Source of the DNA: Phenylobacterium sp. CCH9-H3
GTDB taxonomy: Bacteria > Pseudomonadota > Alphaproteobacteria > Caulobacterales > Caulobacteraceae
NCBI RefSeq assembly: GCF_001557235.1
Contig: NZ_LSJI01000291.1
Span: forward strand, 1 to 6,498
Reading direction: 5' to 3'
Length of the DNA stretch: 6,498 nucleotides
How positions within the stretch are numbered: position 1 is the stretch's first letter; each line of letters starts with the position of its first letter. A program made the position numbers and the translations under genes. The notes beneath the pieces are model-generated. The model did not search any database, was not told where the DNA came from, and saw nothing but the letters and a program-made list of their open reading frames with translations. Shown in pieces: positions 1 to 6,233 of this stretch.

Positions 1-114
1 ATCTACAGCCGGATCGGCGATGCCGGTTTCGCCGGCTTGCTCGCCCTGTCCGCCGGCGCCTGGTTCGCCGGCCGCCGGCGTCGTCCCCGCGCACTCGCCG
101 ATCAAGGGACCTAG
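1..114 (+). CDS. lnt: Apolipoprotein N-acyltransferase, C-terminal end (5' part outside window)
   Basis: Frame 1 is open from the window edge to a TAG at 112-114, giving the last 37 residues of a protein. The tail begins IYSRIGDAGF, followed by a hydrophobic Ala/Leu/Gly-rich segment and a basic RRRRPR end. Lnt proteins commonly finish with an aromatic-x-R-x-GD element, a last transmembrane helix and a short positively charged cytoplasmic tail, which is what is seen. Lnt is an inner-membrane enzyme that adds the third acyl chain to the N-terminal cysteine of lipoproteins. Context supports the call: from memory, lnt commonly lies just upstream of metK in alphaproteobacteria. The catalytic nitrilase-like domain lies outside the window, so the identification rests on a short tail plus synteny. 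No intrinsic terminator follows the stop, so read-through into metK is possible. Confidence 0.62.
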   Translation: MYSRIGDAGFAGLLALSAGAWFAGRRRRPRALADQGT

Positions 115-116
115 CC

Positions 117-145
117 TTGGCGCCACATAAGGATTTCTTTATAGG
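117..145 (+). promoter_or_regulatory. Candidate metK promoter (-35 TTGGCG, -10 TATAGG)
   Basis: TTGGCG at 117-122 and TATAGG at 140-145 are separated by exactly 17 bases. Each matches four of six positions of the sigma70-type consensus. The predicted transcription start is near 151-153, leaving a leader of about 50 bases before the TTG start of metK. This is an AT-rich island in an otherwise GC-rich stretch. The call is from pattern only; no start site is known. Confidence 0.4.
127..142 (+). promoter_or_regulatory. Operator-like pseudo-palindrome inside the metK promoter
   Basis: ATAAGGATTTCTTTAT reads as an inverted repeat: six Watson-Crick pairs (A-T, T-A, A-T, A-T, then G-C and A-T), with one G/T mismatch and a non-pairing TT centre. 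It fills the spacer between the candidate -35 and -10 boxes and covers the first bases of the -10, where a bound dimeric repressor would block RNA polymerase. It resembles, from memory, the ATAAAGATATCTTTAT-type sites assigned to ArsR-family regulators of the SAM/SAH cycle (SahR/SamR) in alphaproteobacteria. That assignment is not verified here, and no regulator gene lies in the window. Confidence 0.42.
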
Positions 146-190
146 CGAGCGACCTACTTGCCGGCCGTCGCCAGCGCCGCATCCATCTCC

Positions 191-194
191 GGAG
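191..194 (+). promoter_or_regulatory. Shine-Dalgarno of metK, fixing the TTG start
   Basis: GGAG lies eight bases before the TTG at 203. An in-frame TAG at 197-199, only one codon upstream of the TTG, rules out any earlier start, so this site supports the rare initiation codon. Confidence 0.7.
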
Positions 195-202
195 CCTAGC
201 CC

Positions 203-1423
203 TTGAGCCGTTCCAGCTACATCTTCACCAGCGAAAGCGTGTCCGAGGGCCATCCCGACAAGGTGGCCGACCGGATTTCAGACACGGTCGTCGACGCGTT
301 CCTGAGCGTCGAGCCGCAGGCCCGGGTGGCGTGCGAGACCCTGGTGACCACCAACCGGATCGTGCTGGCCGGCGAGGTCCGCGCGGGCAAGCCCGGCGCC
401 TCCAAGGCCGAGAACAAGGCCCTGACCAAGGAGATCGTGAAGTCGCTGGAGCCTAAGGTGCGGGCGGCGATCAAGGACATCGGCTACGAGCAGAAGGGTT
501 TCCACTGGAACAAGGCGAAGTACGCCTGCCACCTGCACGAACAGTCGGCCCACATCGCCCAGGGCGTCGACGCGTCCGACAAGAAGGACGAGGGGGCGGG
601 CGACCAGGGCATCATGTTCGGCTACGCCTGCGACGAGACCCCGGCGCTGATGCCGGCGACCCTGCAGTACAGCCACGACATCCTGAGGAAGCTGGCGGAA
701 GTCCGTCACTCGGGTGAATGCGCCGTGCTCGAACCCGACGCCAAGAGCCAGGTCACCGTGCGCTACGAAGACGGCCGTCCGGTCGAGATCCTGCAGATCG
801 TGGTCTCGACCCAGCACAAGAAGCGCATGGGCCTGCACATGGCCACGCCCAAGCGCCTGGAAGGCGTGATCAAGCCCTATGTTGAGAGCGTGATCCCGGC
901 CGGCCTGATCACCAAGAAGACCAAGTGGCACATCAATCCGACCGGCCGTTTCGAAATCGGCGGTCCCGACGGCGACGCCGGCCTCACCGGCCGCAAGATC
1001 ATCGTCGACACCTACGGCGGCGCCAGCCCCCACGGCGGCGGCGCCTTCTCGGGCAAGGATCCGACCAAGGTCGACCGCTCCGCCGCCTACGCCTGCCGCT
1101 ACTTGGCCAAGAACGTCGTGGCCGCGGGTCTGGCGCGCAAGTGCACGATCCAGATCAGCTACGCCATCGGCGTGGCCAATCCGCTGAGCTTCTACGTCGA
1201 CCTGCACGGCACGGGCGAAGTCGATCCGGCCAAGCTGGAACTGGCCCTGCCGCAGATGATCGGCGGCGCCACGCCGCGGGCGATCCGCGAGCACCTGCAA
1301 CTGAACCGCCCCATCTACGCCCGCACGGCCGCGTACGGCCACTTCGGCCGCCAGCCCGACAACGAAGGCGGCTTCTCCTGGGAGAAGACCGACCTCACCG
1401 AGCAGCTGAAGTCGCTGGCCTGA
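203..1423 (+). CDS. metK: S-adenosylmethionine synthetase (methionine adenosyltransferase)
   Basis: MetK makes S-adenosylmethionine from methionine and ATP in the cytosol and cleaves the triphosphate to PPi and Pi. The 406-residue protein aligns end to end with the E. coli enzyme (384 residues). Visible landmarks are [12 protein letters not shown] (residues 9-20; H17, D19 and K20 are the ATP/metal residues), RVACET (41-46), [12 protein letters not shown] (131-142), PDAKSQVT (178-185), [13 protein letters not shown] (253-265) and the P-loop-like [16 protein letters not shown] (278-293; K285, K289 and D291 match E. coli K265, K269 and D271). The C-terminus carries AAYGHFGR (376-383), and the following QPDNEGG lengthens the loop before SWEKTD, which accounts for part of the extra length. 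TTG is effectively forced as start: an in-frame TAG lies at 197-199, and the next possible start would cut away the catalytic N-terminus. The gene probably heads a unit with the next two genes and is probably controlled at the operator-like site at 127-142. Confidence 0.98.
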   Translation: MSRSSYIFTSESVSEGHPDKVADRISDTVVDAFLSVEPQARVACETLVTTNRIVLAGEVRAGKPGASKAENKALTKEIVKSLEPKVRAAIKDIGYEQKGFHWNKAKYACHLHEQSAHIAQGVDASDKKDEGAGDQGIMFGYACDETPALMPATLQYSHDILRKLAEVRHSGECAVLEPDAKSQVTVRYEDGRPVEILQIVVSTQHKKRMGLHMATPKRLEGVIKPYVESVIPAGLITKKTKWHINPTGRFEIGGPDGDAGLTGRKIIVDTYGGASPHGGGAFSGKDPTKVDRSAAYACRYLAKNVVAAGLARKCTIQISYAIGVANPLSFYVDLHGTGEVDPAKLELALPQMIGGATPRAIREHLQLNRPIYARTAAYGHFGRQPDNEGGFSWEKTDLTEQLKSLA

Positions 1424-1794
1424 TGGGTCTGCGGGCGTGGGCGTTCGCGCTGAAGCGCGACGCCCACGCCGTCTGGCTCGCAGCCCGCGATCCGCGCACG
1501 CCGTGGTATGCCAAGGCTGTGGCGATCGCCGTGGCGGCGTACGCGTTCTCGCCCATCGACCTGATCCCCGATTTCGTTCCCATCCTCGGCTACCTCGACG
1601 ATCTGATCCTGGTGCCGGCGGGTTTGTGGCTGGCGCTTCGGCTGATCCCGGCCGAGGTGCTCGCGGCCCATCGCGAAGCGGCAGAAGCCGCCGCACGCCG
1701 GCCGATCAGCCGGGCCGGCGGGATCGCGGTCGTCCTGGTCTGGATCGCACTTTCGGCGGTGGCCGCTCTCGCGGTCGCCGACGCTCTGCGCTAG
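1423..1794 (+). CDS. DUF1232 (YkvA-like) small membrane protein
   Basis: This is a 123-residue protein of unknown function. Residues 43-61 read [19 protein letters not shown], the hallmark of the DUF1232/YkvA family, between hydrophobic segments at roughly 30-45 and 60-77. A third hydrophobic stretch at about 99-118 makes a likely extra membrane helix, and a short amphipathic basic N-terminus precedes the domain. The start is the ATG whose A is also the last base of the metK TGA (TGATG at 1421-1425), so translation is probably coupled to metK; only weak purine-rich sequence precedes it. The open frame extends far upstream inside metK (to 925), but that part is a low-complexity Arg-rich shadow of metK. 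Nothing in the sequence indicates a substrate or partner. Its place between two genes of SAM metabolism may be incidental. Confidence 0.88.
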   Translation: MGLRAWAFALKRDAHAVWLAARDPRTPWYAKAVAIAVAAYAFSPIDLIPDFVPILGYLDDLILVPAGLWLALRLIPAEVLAAHREAAEAAARRPISRAGGIAVVLVWIALSAVAALAVADALR

Positions 1795-1803
1795 AGCCTG
1801 CGA

Positions 1804-2478
1804 ATGTCTGACCACCACCCGCCGTTGCGCTCGTTCGGCCGTCTGAAGTCGCGGCCGATCAAGCCGCGCCAGGCCGCGCTGATGGAAGCGCGCCTGCCCG
1901 GCCTGCGCGTGCCCCCGAGCCCGATCGCCCCGGCGGCGCTGATGCCCGGCGCGCGGGAGACCTGGCTGGAGATCGGTTTCGGCGGCGGCGAACACATGGC
2001 GGCCCAGGCCGCCCGCGCCCCGGATGTCCTGGTCATCGGCGCCGAGCCCTTCGTGAACGGCGTGGCCAGCGCGGTGCGCCATATCGACGAGCAGGGCCTG
2101 GAAAATGTCCGACTGCACGATGGCGACGTGCGCGATCTCATCGCCAGGATGCCCGACGCCAGCCTGGCGCGGGTCTTCATCCTGTTTCCCGATCCCTGGC
2201 CCAAGTCCCGCCAGCAGAAGCGCCGCTTGGTGCAGCCGGAACTGGTAGGCGAGCTCGCCCGCACCCTGCGTCCCGGAGGGCGCCTGCGCTTCGCCAGCGA
2301 CGTGGCGAGCTACGTGGACCAGGCCCTGGAGCGCTTCCTCGGCAATCCGGCCTTCGCCTGGACCGCGGGGCGTGCGGACGACTGGCGGGTCCCGCCGGCC
2401 GACCACATCACCACCCGCTACGAGGAAAAGCGCCTGGGCGATTGCGCGCCGGTCTTCCTCGACTTCGTCCGGACCTAG
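1804..2478 (+). CDS. trmB: tRNA (guanine-N7-)-methyltransferase
   Basis: TrmB uses S-adenosylmethionine to make 7-methylguanosine at position 46 in the variable loop of tRNAs. The 224-residue protein has the class I methyltransferase layout with TrmB-specific motifs: WLEIGFGGGEHMA (residues 54-66, SAM-binding loop), GAEPF (79-83, acidic end of strand 2), GDVRDL (107-112), the diagnostic FPDPWPKSRQQKRRLVQ (128-144), RFASDVASYVDQ (162-173) and the C-terminal TRYEEKRLG (204-212), which corresponds to the T-x-Y/F-E motif at the substrate site. The N-terminal RSFGRLKSRPIKPRQ (9-23) is a typical basic lead-in. The ATG lies nine bases after the stop of the DUF1232 gene with only a weak GAG ahead of it, so coupled translation from upstream is likely. 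Its product uses the metabolite made by the first gene of the unit. The stop codon overlaps the stop of ppa on the other strand. Confidence 0.97.
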   Translation: MSDHHPPLRSFGRLKSRPIKPRQAALMEARLPGLRVPPSPIAPAALMPGARETWLEIGFGGGEHMAAQAARAPDVLVIGAEPFVNGVASAVRHIDEQGLENVRLHDGDVRDLIARMPDASLARVFILFPDPWPKSRQQKRRLVQPELVGELARTLRPGGRLRFASDVASYVDQALERFLGNPAFAWTAGRADDWRVPPADHITTRYEEKRLGDCAPVFLDFVRT

Positions 2479-3014
2479 CCGGCGTTGGCGACCCGGTAGG
2501 CTTCGATGGACTGGCGGATCAGCTCGCCGGCCTCCTCCGGATCGGCCCAGCGGACGATCTCGACGCTCTTGCCCTTCTCCAGGTCCTTGTAGTGCTTGAA
2601 GAAGTGGGCGATCTGCTCGGTCAGGATCGCCGGCAGCGAACGCCAGCTGTCCACGCCCGCATAGAAGGGGTGCAGCGCGTCCACCGGCACGGCCAGGACC
2701 TTCTCGTCGCCGCCCGCCTCGTCGCGCATGATCAACGCGCCCACCGGCCGCGCCCGGATGATCGCGCCCGGCACTACCGGCGTGGGCCCCACCACGATGA
2801 TGTCCATGGGGTCGCCGTCGTCGGCCAGGGTATGCGGGATGAAGCCGTAGTTGCCGGGATAGAACATCGCCGTGTGCAGGAAGCGGTCGACGAAGATCGC
2901 GCCGCTTTCCTTGTCGATCTCGTACTTCACCGGCTCGCCGCCCTGCGGGATCTCGATGAGGGCGTTGACGTCGTACGGCGGGTTCTTGCCGACGGGAATC
3001 TTGGAGAGGTCCAT
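2475..3014 (-). CDS. ppa: Inorganic pyrophosphatase, family I (soluble)
   Basis: Ppa hydrolyses pyrophosphate to two phosphates in the cytosol and so pulls biosynthetic reactions forward. With the start at 3014 the protein has 179 residues, close to the 175 of E. coli. The catalytic set is complete at an offset of +1 from E. coli numbering: E21, K30, E32, R44, Y56, D66, D68, D71, D98, D103, K105, Y142 and K143. The signature DDGDPMD is at residues 65-71. The frame also allows a GTG at 3041 adding nine residues (CLAKDHPP), but the family usually begins near xxIPVGKNPP, so MDLSKIPVGK is preferred; neither start has a clear Shine-Dalgarno. The gene converges on trmB, and both stop codons lie within one CTAG at 2475-2478. 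I found no convincing promoter on this strand. By function it suits the neighbourhood, because SAM synthesis releases PPi. Confidence 0.96.
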   Translation of the reverse strand: MDLSKIPVGKNPPYDVNALIEIPQGGEPVKYEIDKESGAIFVDRFLHTAMFYPGNYGFIPHTLADDGDPMDIIVVGPTPVVPGAIIRARPVGALIMRDEAGGDEKVLAVPVDALHPFYAGVDSWRSLPAILTEQIAHFFKHYKDLEKGKSVEIVRWADPEEAGELIRQSIEAYRVANAG

Positions 3015-3101
3015 GGGAGGATGGTCTTTCGCGAGACACACAAAGGGAGGCGCGGTGTGTGGCCCATCCGGCCGCGGGAGGGAAGAGGGACAAGTCGCAA
3101 T

Positions 3102-3117
3102 GGGGCTGACAAGCCCC
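3102..3117. repeat. Perfect 6-bp inverted repeat over the rimP -35 box
   Basis: GGGGCT at 3102-3107 and AGCCCC at 3112-3117 are perfect inverted repeats around GACA. The candidate -35 CTGACA (3106-3111) lies inside, so this could be a repressor or activator site. It could also be a chance GC-rich repeat. It lies upstream of the predicted start site, so it would not be in the rimP transcript. Confidence 0.35.
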
Positions 3118-3134
3118 TGATCGCCCGCTATATA
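3106..3134 (+). promoter_or_regulatory. Candidate promoter of the rimP-nusA-ylxR-infB operon
   Basis: CTGACA (3106-3111) matches five of six positions of TTGACA. It is followed after a 17-base spacer by TATATA (3129-3134), four of six positions of TATAAT. The AT-rich TATATAT run stands out in this GC-rich sequence. Transcription would start near 3140-3143, about 85 bases before rimP. No comparable promoter is seen in the short gaps between rimP, nusA and ylxR, so this one probably drives the whole operon. Confidence 0.55.
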
Positions 3135-3140
3135 TCCCTC

Positions 3141-3226
3141 AACATCGTCCGTTAGCGCTGTATGGCGCCTACGAGCGGCGGGCTCCGGCCCGGCCGCTTT
3201 TTTCTTTACTAGGGCCCAGGCTTGGC
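3141..3226 (+). ncRNA. rimP 5' leader RNA, or short terminated RNA
   Basis: This is the segment between the predicted start site (about 3140-3143) and the rimP start codon. If the terminator at 3174-3207 works, a short RNA of about 60-67 nucleotides would be released and only read-through would express rimP, nusA and infB. A weak GCGC-tgtatg-GCGC hairpin (about 3155-3168) precedes the terminator, and GGGCCC (3212-3217) just after it could compete for the inner stem. NusA is itself encoded in the operon and stimulates hairpin-dependent termination, so autogenous control is a reasonable hypothesis. I see no tRNA and no recognised riboswitch. Both ends are inferred. Confidence 0.4.
3174..3207 (+). 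terminator. Intrinsic terminator in the rimP leader (probable attenuator)
   Basis: The stem pairs AGCGGC (3174-3179) with GCCGCT (3193-3198) and, inside it, GGGC (3180-3183) with GCCC (3188-3191). The loop is TCCG and there is a single bulged G at 3192. The stem is directly followed by a T-rich tract, with six consecutive T at 3198-3203, then CTTT. On the opposite strand there is no T tract after the stem, so it acts on + strand transcripts only. No + strand gene ends just upstream: ppa runs the other way and trmB ended about 700 bases before. It therefore most simply terminates transcripts from the promoter at 3106-3134 ahead of rimP. Attenuators ahead of rimP are known in other bacteria (Rfam holds a rimP leader family, recalled from memory); relation to that family is unproven. 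Confidence 0.8.
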
Positions 3227-3769
3227 ATGCGCGGGAAGACCGCAGAGGACCTGAAACTTCTGGATCTGCTCGACCCCGTGGCCGAGGCGGCGGGCTATGC
3301 CATCGTCCGCCTGCGCCTGATGGGCGGGACCGAGCGCCGCAAGCTGCAGATCATGGCCGAACGCCCGGCCGACGGCGACATGAACGTCGAGGATTGCGCG
3401 CGCCTCAGCCGCGCCGTCTCCGAGGTCATGGACGCCGCCGATCCGATCAGCGGAGAATATCTGCTGGAGGTGTCGTCGCCCGGGATCGACCGGCCGCTGA
3501 CCCGCCTGTCCGACTTCGAGTCCCACGAAGGCTTCGAGGTGAAGATCGAGCTTGATCGGCTGGCCGAGGGGCGCAAGCGCTTCCGCGGCGTGCTAGCCGG
3601 GATCGAAGGCGACCAGATCGGGATCGACCTGGAGGGGGAGGAGGCCACGGCCATGATCCCCTTCTCCTGGATCGTCGAGGCCAAGCTGGTGCTGAACGAC
3701 GAACTCATGAAGCGGGGGGCCGCCAGCCGCGCCGCCCGCCTCGCATCCGAACAACAGACGACCGAGTAG
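3227..3769 (+). CDS. rimP: Ribosome maturation factor RimP
   Basis: RimP (formerly YhbC/P15A) binds the 30S subunit and assists its maturation. The 180-residue protein shows the family's two parts: an alpha/beta N-terminal domain (about residues 5-85, with [21 protein letters not shown] at its start) and an Sm-like barrel (about 90-155). The diagnostic linker [14 protein letters not shown] is at 78-91. The C-terminus ends in a short Arg/Ala-rich helix and a polar tail. The ATG at 3227 is preceded by AGG at 3218-3220, a modest Shine-Dalgarno; the start agrees with family length. It is the first gene after the leader terminator, and nusA follows after 13 bases, the order also found in E. coli (rimP-nusA-infB). 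Confidence 0.96.
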   Translation: MRGKTAEDLKLLDLLDPVAEAAGYAIVRLRLMGGTERRKLQIMAERPADGDMNVEDCARLSRAVSEVMDAADPISGEYLLEVSSPGIDRPLTRLSDFESHEGFEVKIELDRLAEGRKRFRGVLAGIEGDQIGIDLEGEEATAMIPFSWIVEAKLVLNDELMKRGAASRAARLASEQQTTE

Positions 3770-3782
3770 AGGGACGAACCCC

Positions 3783-5501
3783 ATGAGCCTGACCGGCATT
3801 TCGGCCAACCGGCTTGAACTCCTGCAGATCGCCGAAGCGGTCGCCCGCGAGAAGTCGATCGACAAGGAGATCGTCATCGAGGCGATTGAAGAGGCGATCC
3901 AGAAGGGCGCGCGCTCGCGCTACGGCGCCGAGCACGACATCCGCGTCCACATCGACCCGAAGACCGGCGAGACGACCATCAAGCGAGTCGTGACCGTCGT
4001 GTCCGACGATGCGGTGTTCGGCGGCGGGTTCGACGAAGAGGGCAACGAGCTGCCGGTGGAGGAGCCGCCGGGCATCCTGCGCCTCGCCGACGCCAAGCGT
4101 CGCGACAAGGACGCCGTGGTGGGCAAGACCTACGAGGAGCTGCTGCCGCCGTTCGAGTTCGGCCGCGTGCAGACCCAGATGGCCCGCCAGGTGGTGATGG
4201 GTAAGGTCCGGGACGCCGAGCGCGAGCGCCAGTACGAAGAGTACAAGGACCGCGTGGGCGAGATCGTCAACGGTACGGTCAAGCGCGTCGAGTACGGCAA
4301 CGTCGTCGTCGACCTGGGCCGCGGCGAGGGCATCATGCGCCGCGACCAGTCGATCCCGCGCGAGAACTTCAACATCGGCGACCGGATCCGCTGCTACATC
4401 TACGACGTCCGTCGCGAGACCAAGGGCCCGCAGATCCTGCTGAGCCGTGCGCACGGCGGCTTCATGGCCAAGCTGTTCGCCCAGGAAGTGCCGGAAGTGT
4501 ACGACGGCGTCATCGAGATCCGCGCCGTGGCCCGCGACCCGGGCAGCCGCGCCAAGATGGCGGTCATCTCCAACGACAGCTCCATCGACCCCGTCGGCGC
4601 CTGCGTCGGGATGCGCGGCAGTCGCGTGCAGGCGGTGGTGGCCGAACTGCAGGGCGAGAAGATCGACATCATCCAGTGGAGCCAGGACGAGGCGACCTTC
4701 ATCGTCAACGCCCTGGCGCCGGCGGAAGTCTCCAAGGTCGTCATGGACGAGGAGGACGAGCGGGTCGAAGTGGTGGTGCCCGACGAGCAGCTGTCCCTGG
4801 CCATCGGCCGTCGCGGCCAGAACGTCCGCCTCGCCTCGCAACTGACGGGCTGGCAGATCGACATCATGACCGAGAGCCAGGAGAGCGAGCGCCGCCAGCG
4901 CGAGTTCGCCGAGCGTACGGCCCTGTTCCAGGAAGCCCTGGACGTGGACGAGGTGATCGCCCAGCTGCTGGTCACCGAGGGCTTCGCCTCGGTCGAGGAT
5001 GTGGCCTACGTCGACGTCTCGGAGATCGCCTCAATCGAGGGCTTCGACGAGGACACCGGCGCCGAAATCCAGGCCCGCGCCCAGGAATACCTGGACAAGG
5101 AAGCCGCCGAGTACGACGCCAAGCGCAAGGAGCTGGGCGTCGAGGACGGCCTGCTCGAGATCGAGGGGATCACCCTGCCCATGGCCGTGGCCCTGGGCCA
5201 GGGCGACGTGAAGACCATCGAGGACCTGGCCGGACTGGTTCCCGACGACCTGCGCGGCTGGTTCGAGAACAAGAACGGCGAGCGCGTCCGTGAGCCCGGC
5301 ATCCTGGAGAGCTTCAACCTGGAGCCGGCCGACGCCGAGCTGCTGATCATGCGCGCCCGGATCGCCATGGGCTGGGTCGAGGCCCCGCCCGAACCCGAGC
5401 CGGTGGAGGAAGAGGTCGCGGCTGAGGCTGACGCCGACGCCGAACCCAGCGACGAAGCGTTCGCCGAGGCCGAAATGGCCGGCGAAGCGCGCGACGCCTA
5501 A
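3783..5501 (+). CDS. nusA: Transcription termination/antitermination factor NusA
   Basis: NusA binds RNA polymerase and nascent RNA, affecting pausing, intrinsic and Rho-dependent termination, and antitermination. The 572-residue protein has the full proteobacterial layout. The RNAP-binding N-terminal domain (about 1-150) is followed by an S1 domain (about 157-222, [21 protein letters not shown]). KH1 (about 250-310) carries [17 protein letters not shown] and KH2 (about 320-365) carries [16 protein letters not shown]. Two helix-hairpin-helix/acidic repeat units follow (about 384-445 and 455-532). A low-complexity Glu/Ala/Pro tail (about 534-572) ends the protein. The two repeat units resemble the E. 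coli C-terminus; the acidic tail goes beyond it. AGGGA at 3770-3774 lies eight bases before the ATG. With rimP upstream and ylxR downstream at short spacing it is clearly part of one operon, and it is a candidate regulator of the leader terminator at 3174-3207. Confidence 0.98.
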   Translation: MSLTGISANRLELLQIAEAVAREKSIDKEIVIEAIEEAIQKGARSRYGAEHDIRVHIDPKTGETTIKRVVTVVSDDAVFGGGFDEEGNELPVEEPPGILRLADAKRRDKDAVVGKTYEELLPPFEFGRVQTQMARQVVMGKVRDAERERQYEEYKDRVGEIVNGTVKRVEYGNVVVDLGRGEGIMRRDQSIPRENFNIGDRIRCYIYDVRRETKGPQILLSRAHGGFMAKLFAQEVPEVYDGVIEIRAVARDPGSRAKMAVISNDSSIDPVGACVGMRGSRVQAVVAELQGEKIDIIQWSQDEATFIVNALAPAEVSKVVMDEEDERVEVVVPDEQLSLAIGRRGQNVRLASQLTGWQIDIMTESQESERRQREFAERTALFQEALDVDEVIAQLLVTEGFASVEDVAYVDVSEIASIEGFDEDTGAEIQARAQEYLDKEAAEYDAKRKELGVEDGLLEIEGITLPMAVALGQGDVKTIEDLAGLVPDDLRGWFENKNGERVREPGILESFNLEPADAELLIMRARIAMGWVEAPPEPEPVEEEVAAEADADAEPSDEAFAEAEMAGEARDA

Positions 5502-5521
5502 GGCCGGTGAGGTGACCCGTC

Positions 5522-6187
5522 ATGGAGACATCCGCCGCTAGGCCCCATCCCACCCTCGCCGCGGCGTCGCGCGAACGGCGCGACATCGTGTCCGGCGAGG
5601 TGATGGAAGAGGCGCGGCTGATCCGCTTCGTGACGGGCCCCGACGGCCAGGCGGTCCCCGACCTGGCCCGCAAACTGCCCGGCCGCGGCATGTGGGTGGC
5701 GGCCGACCGCGCGTCGGTGACGGCCGCCGCCAAGAAGGGCCTGTTCGCGCGCGCCGCCAAGGCGAAGGTTTCGGCTCCGGTCGACCTGGCCGATCAGGTG
5801 GAAGCCCTGCTGCGCGTCCGGCTTTTGTCGGGCCTGGGGCTTGCGCGCCGCGCCGGCGACCTTACCTCGGGGTTCGAGAAGGTTTCCTCCGCCATTTCGT
5901 CGGGTAAGGCCGCCTGGCTGATCGAAGCGAACGACGGCGCGGCCGACGGGCGACGCAAGATCATGGCGCTGGCCCGCAAAGCCTCCCCGGCCCCCGGCAT
6001 GGTGGGCGTCTTCGGCGCCGCCGAATTGGGTTTGGCCTTAGGGCTGGAGAATGTGATACACACCGCCTTCCTTGCGGGGCGAGCCGCCGAGCGTTGGGCC
6101 GAAGATGTCCGGCGCCTGGCGGGGTTCTGTCCGCTCCTTCCTGAGGATTGGCGCGAGGAGCCTGTCGAGGCCAAGCGGGAGCCATGA
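5522..6187 (+). CDS. ylxR: YlxR (DUF448) - L7Ae-like fusion, predicted RNA-binding protein
   Basis: The 221-residue protein fuses two RNA-related modules. Residues 17-80 are a YlxR/DUF448 domain: ERRDIVSGEV, then LIRFVTGPDG (33-42) and VPDLARKLPGRGMWV (45-59), ending in KKGLFARAAK. Residues about 92-190 resemble the L7Ae/YlxQ fold, with GLGLARRAGDLTSGFEKV (104-121) and LGLENVIHTAFLAG (173-186). In Bacillus the equivalents, ylxR and ylxQ, are separate genes between nusA and infB; the fused form is common in alphaproteobacteria (family knowledge). The molecular role is not settled; RNA binding is inferred from the fold. GAGGTGA at 5509-5515 is a strong Shine-Dalgarno six bases before the ATG, fixing the start. 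An oddity is Asp at residue 21, where many YlxR proteins have Cys in an R-x-C-I/V-V/T motif. Confidence 0.93.
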   Translation: METSAARPHPTLAAASRERRDIVSGEVMEEARLIRFVTGPDGQAVPDLARKLPGRGMWVAADRASVTAAAKKGLFARAAKAKVSAPVDLADQVEALLRVRLLSGLGLARRAGDLTSGFEKVSSAISSGKAAWLIEANDGAADGRRKIMALARKASPAPGMVGVFGAAELGLALGLENVIHTAFLAGRAAERWAEDVRRLAGFCPLLPEDWREEPVEAKREP

Positions 6188-6216
6188 GGCTTTCCGCCTC
6201 TCCTCGTTTGAGGCGG
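6186..6216 (+). other. Two mutually exclusive hairpins in the ylxR-infB gap
   Basis: GCCTC at 6196-6200 can pair with GAGGC at 6186-6190 (5-bp stem, loop TTTCC). As part of CCGCCTC (6194-6200) it can instead pair with GAGGCGG at 6210-6216 (perfect 7-bp stem, nine-base loop TCCTCGTTT). Both cannot form at once. TTTT at 6223-6226 lies six bases past the second stem, too far and too short for a standard intrinsic terminator. The first arm overlaps the ylxR stop codon, so a ribosome finishing ylxR would melt the first hairpin. A regulatory role is inference. Confidence 0.35.
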
Positions 6217-6233
6217 GCGACGTTTTGAGATGA

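Noticed and set aside
115..202. SAM-II, SAM-V or SAM/SAH riboswitch ahead of metK
   Set aside because: None of the conserved cores I know is recognisable, and the predicted leader is only about 50 bases. A protein operator explains the conserved-looking element better.
278..1696. 472-codon open frame on the minus strand across metK
   Set aside because: It lies opposite metK, has Arg/Gly/Ala/Asp-rich low-complexity composition and matches no family I know. Such frames are expected opposite a GC-rich gene.
1315..3093. 592-codon open frame on the minus strand across metK end, trmB and ppa
   Set aside because: It is an out-of-frame shadow of several well-supported genes, with repetitive Arg/Gly-rich composition and no domain signature.
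3015..3110. Clear sigma70 promoter for ppa on the minus strand
   Set aside because: TTGTCA- and TTGCGA-like boxes exist on that strand but none is followed at 16-18 bases by an acceptable -10.
3055..3120. 21-codon frame starting GTG after AAAGGGAGG
   Set aside because: It has a good ribosome-site lookalike but overlaps the candidate rimP promoter, would have to be transcribed from an unseen upstream promoter, and resembles nothing known.
3121..3226. tRNA gene ahead of rimP, as metY in E. coli
   Set aside because: No cloverleaf, no GTTCRA T-loop sequence and no CCA end is visible; the only strong fold is the terminator.
3705..4841. 378-codon minus-strand frame opposite nusA
   Set aside because: His/Asp/Val/Leu-rich shadow typical of the antisense of a GC-rich acidic protein; nusA is certain on the other strand.
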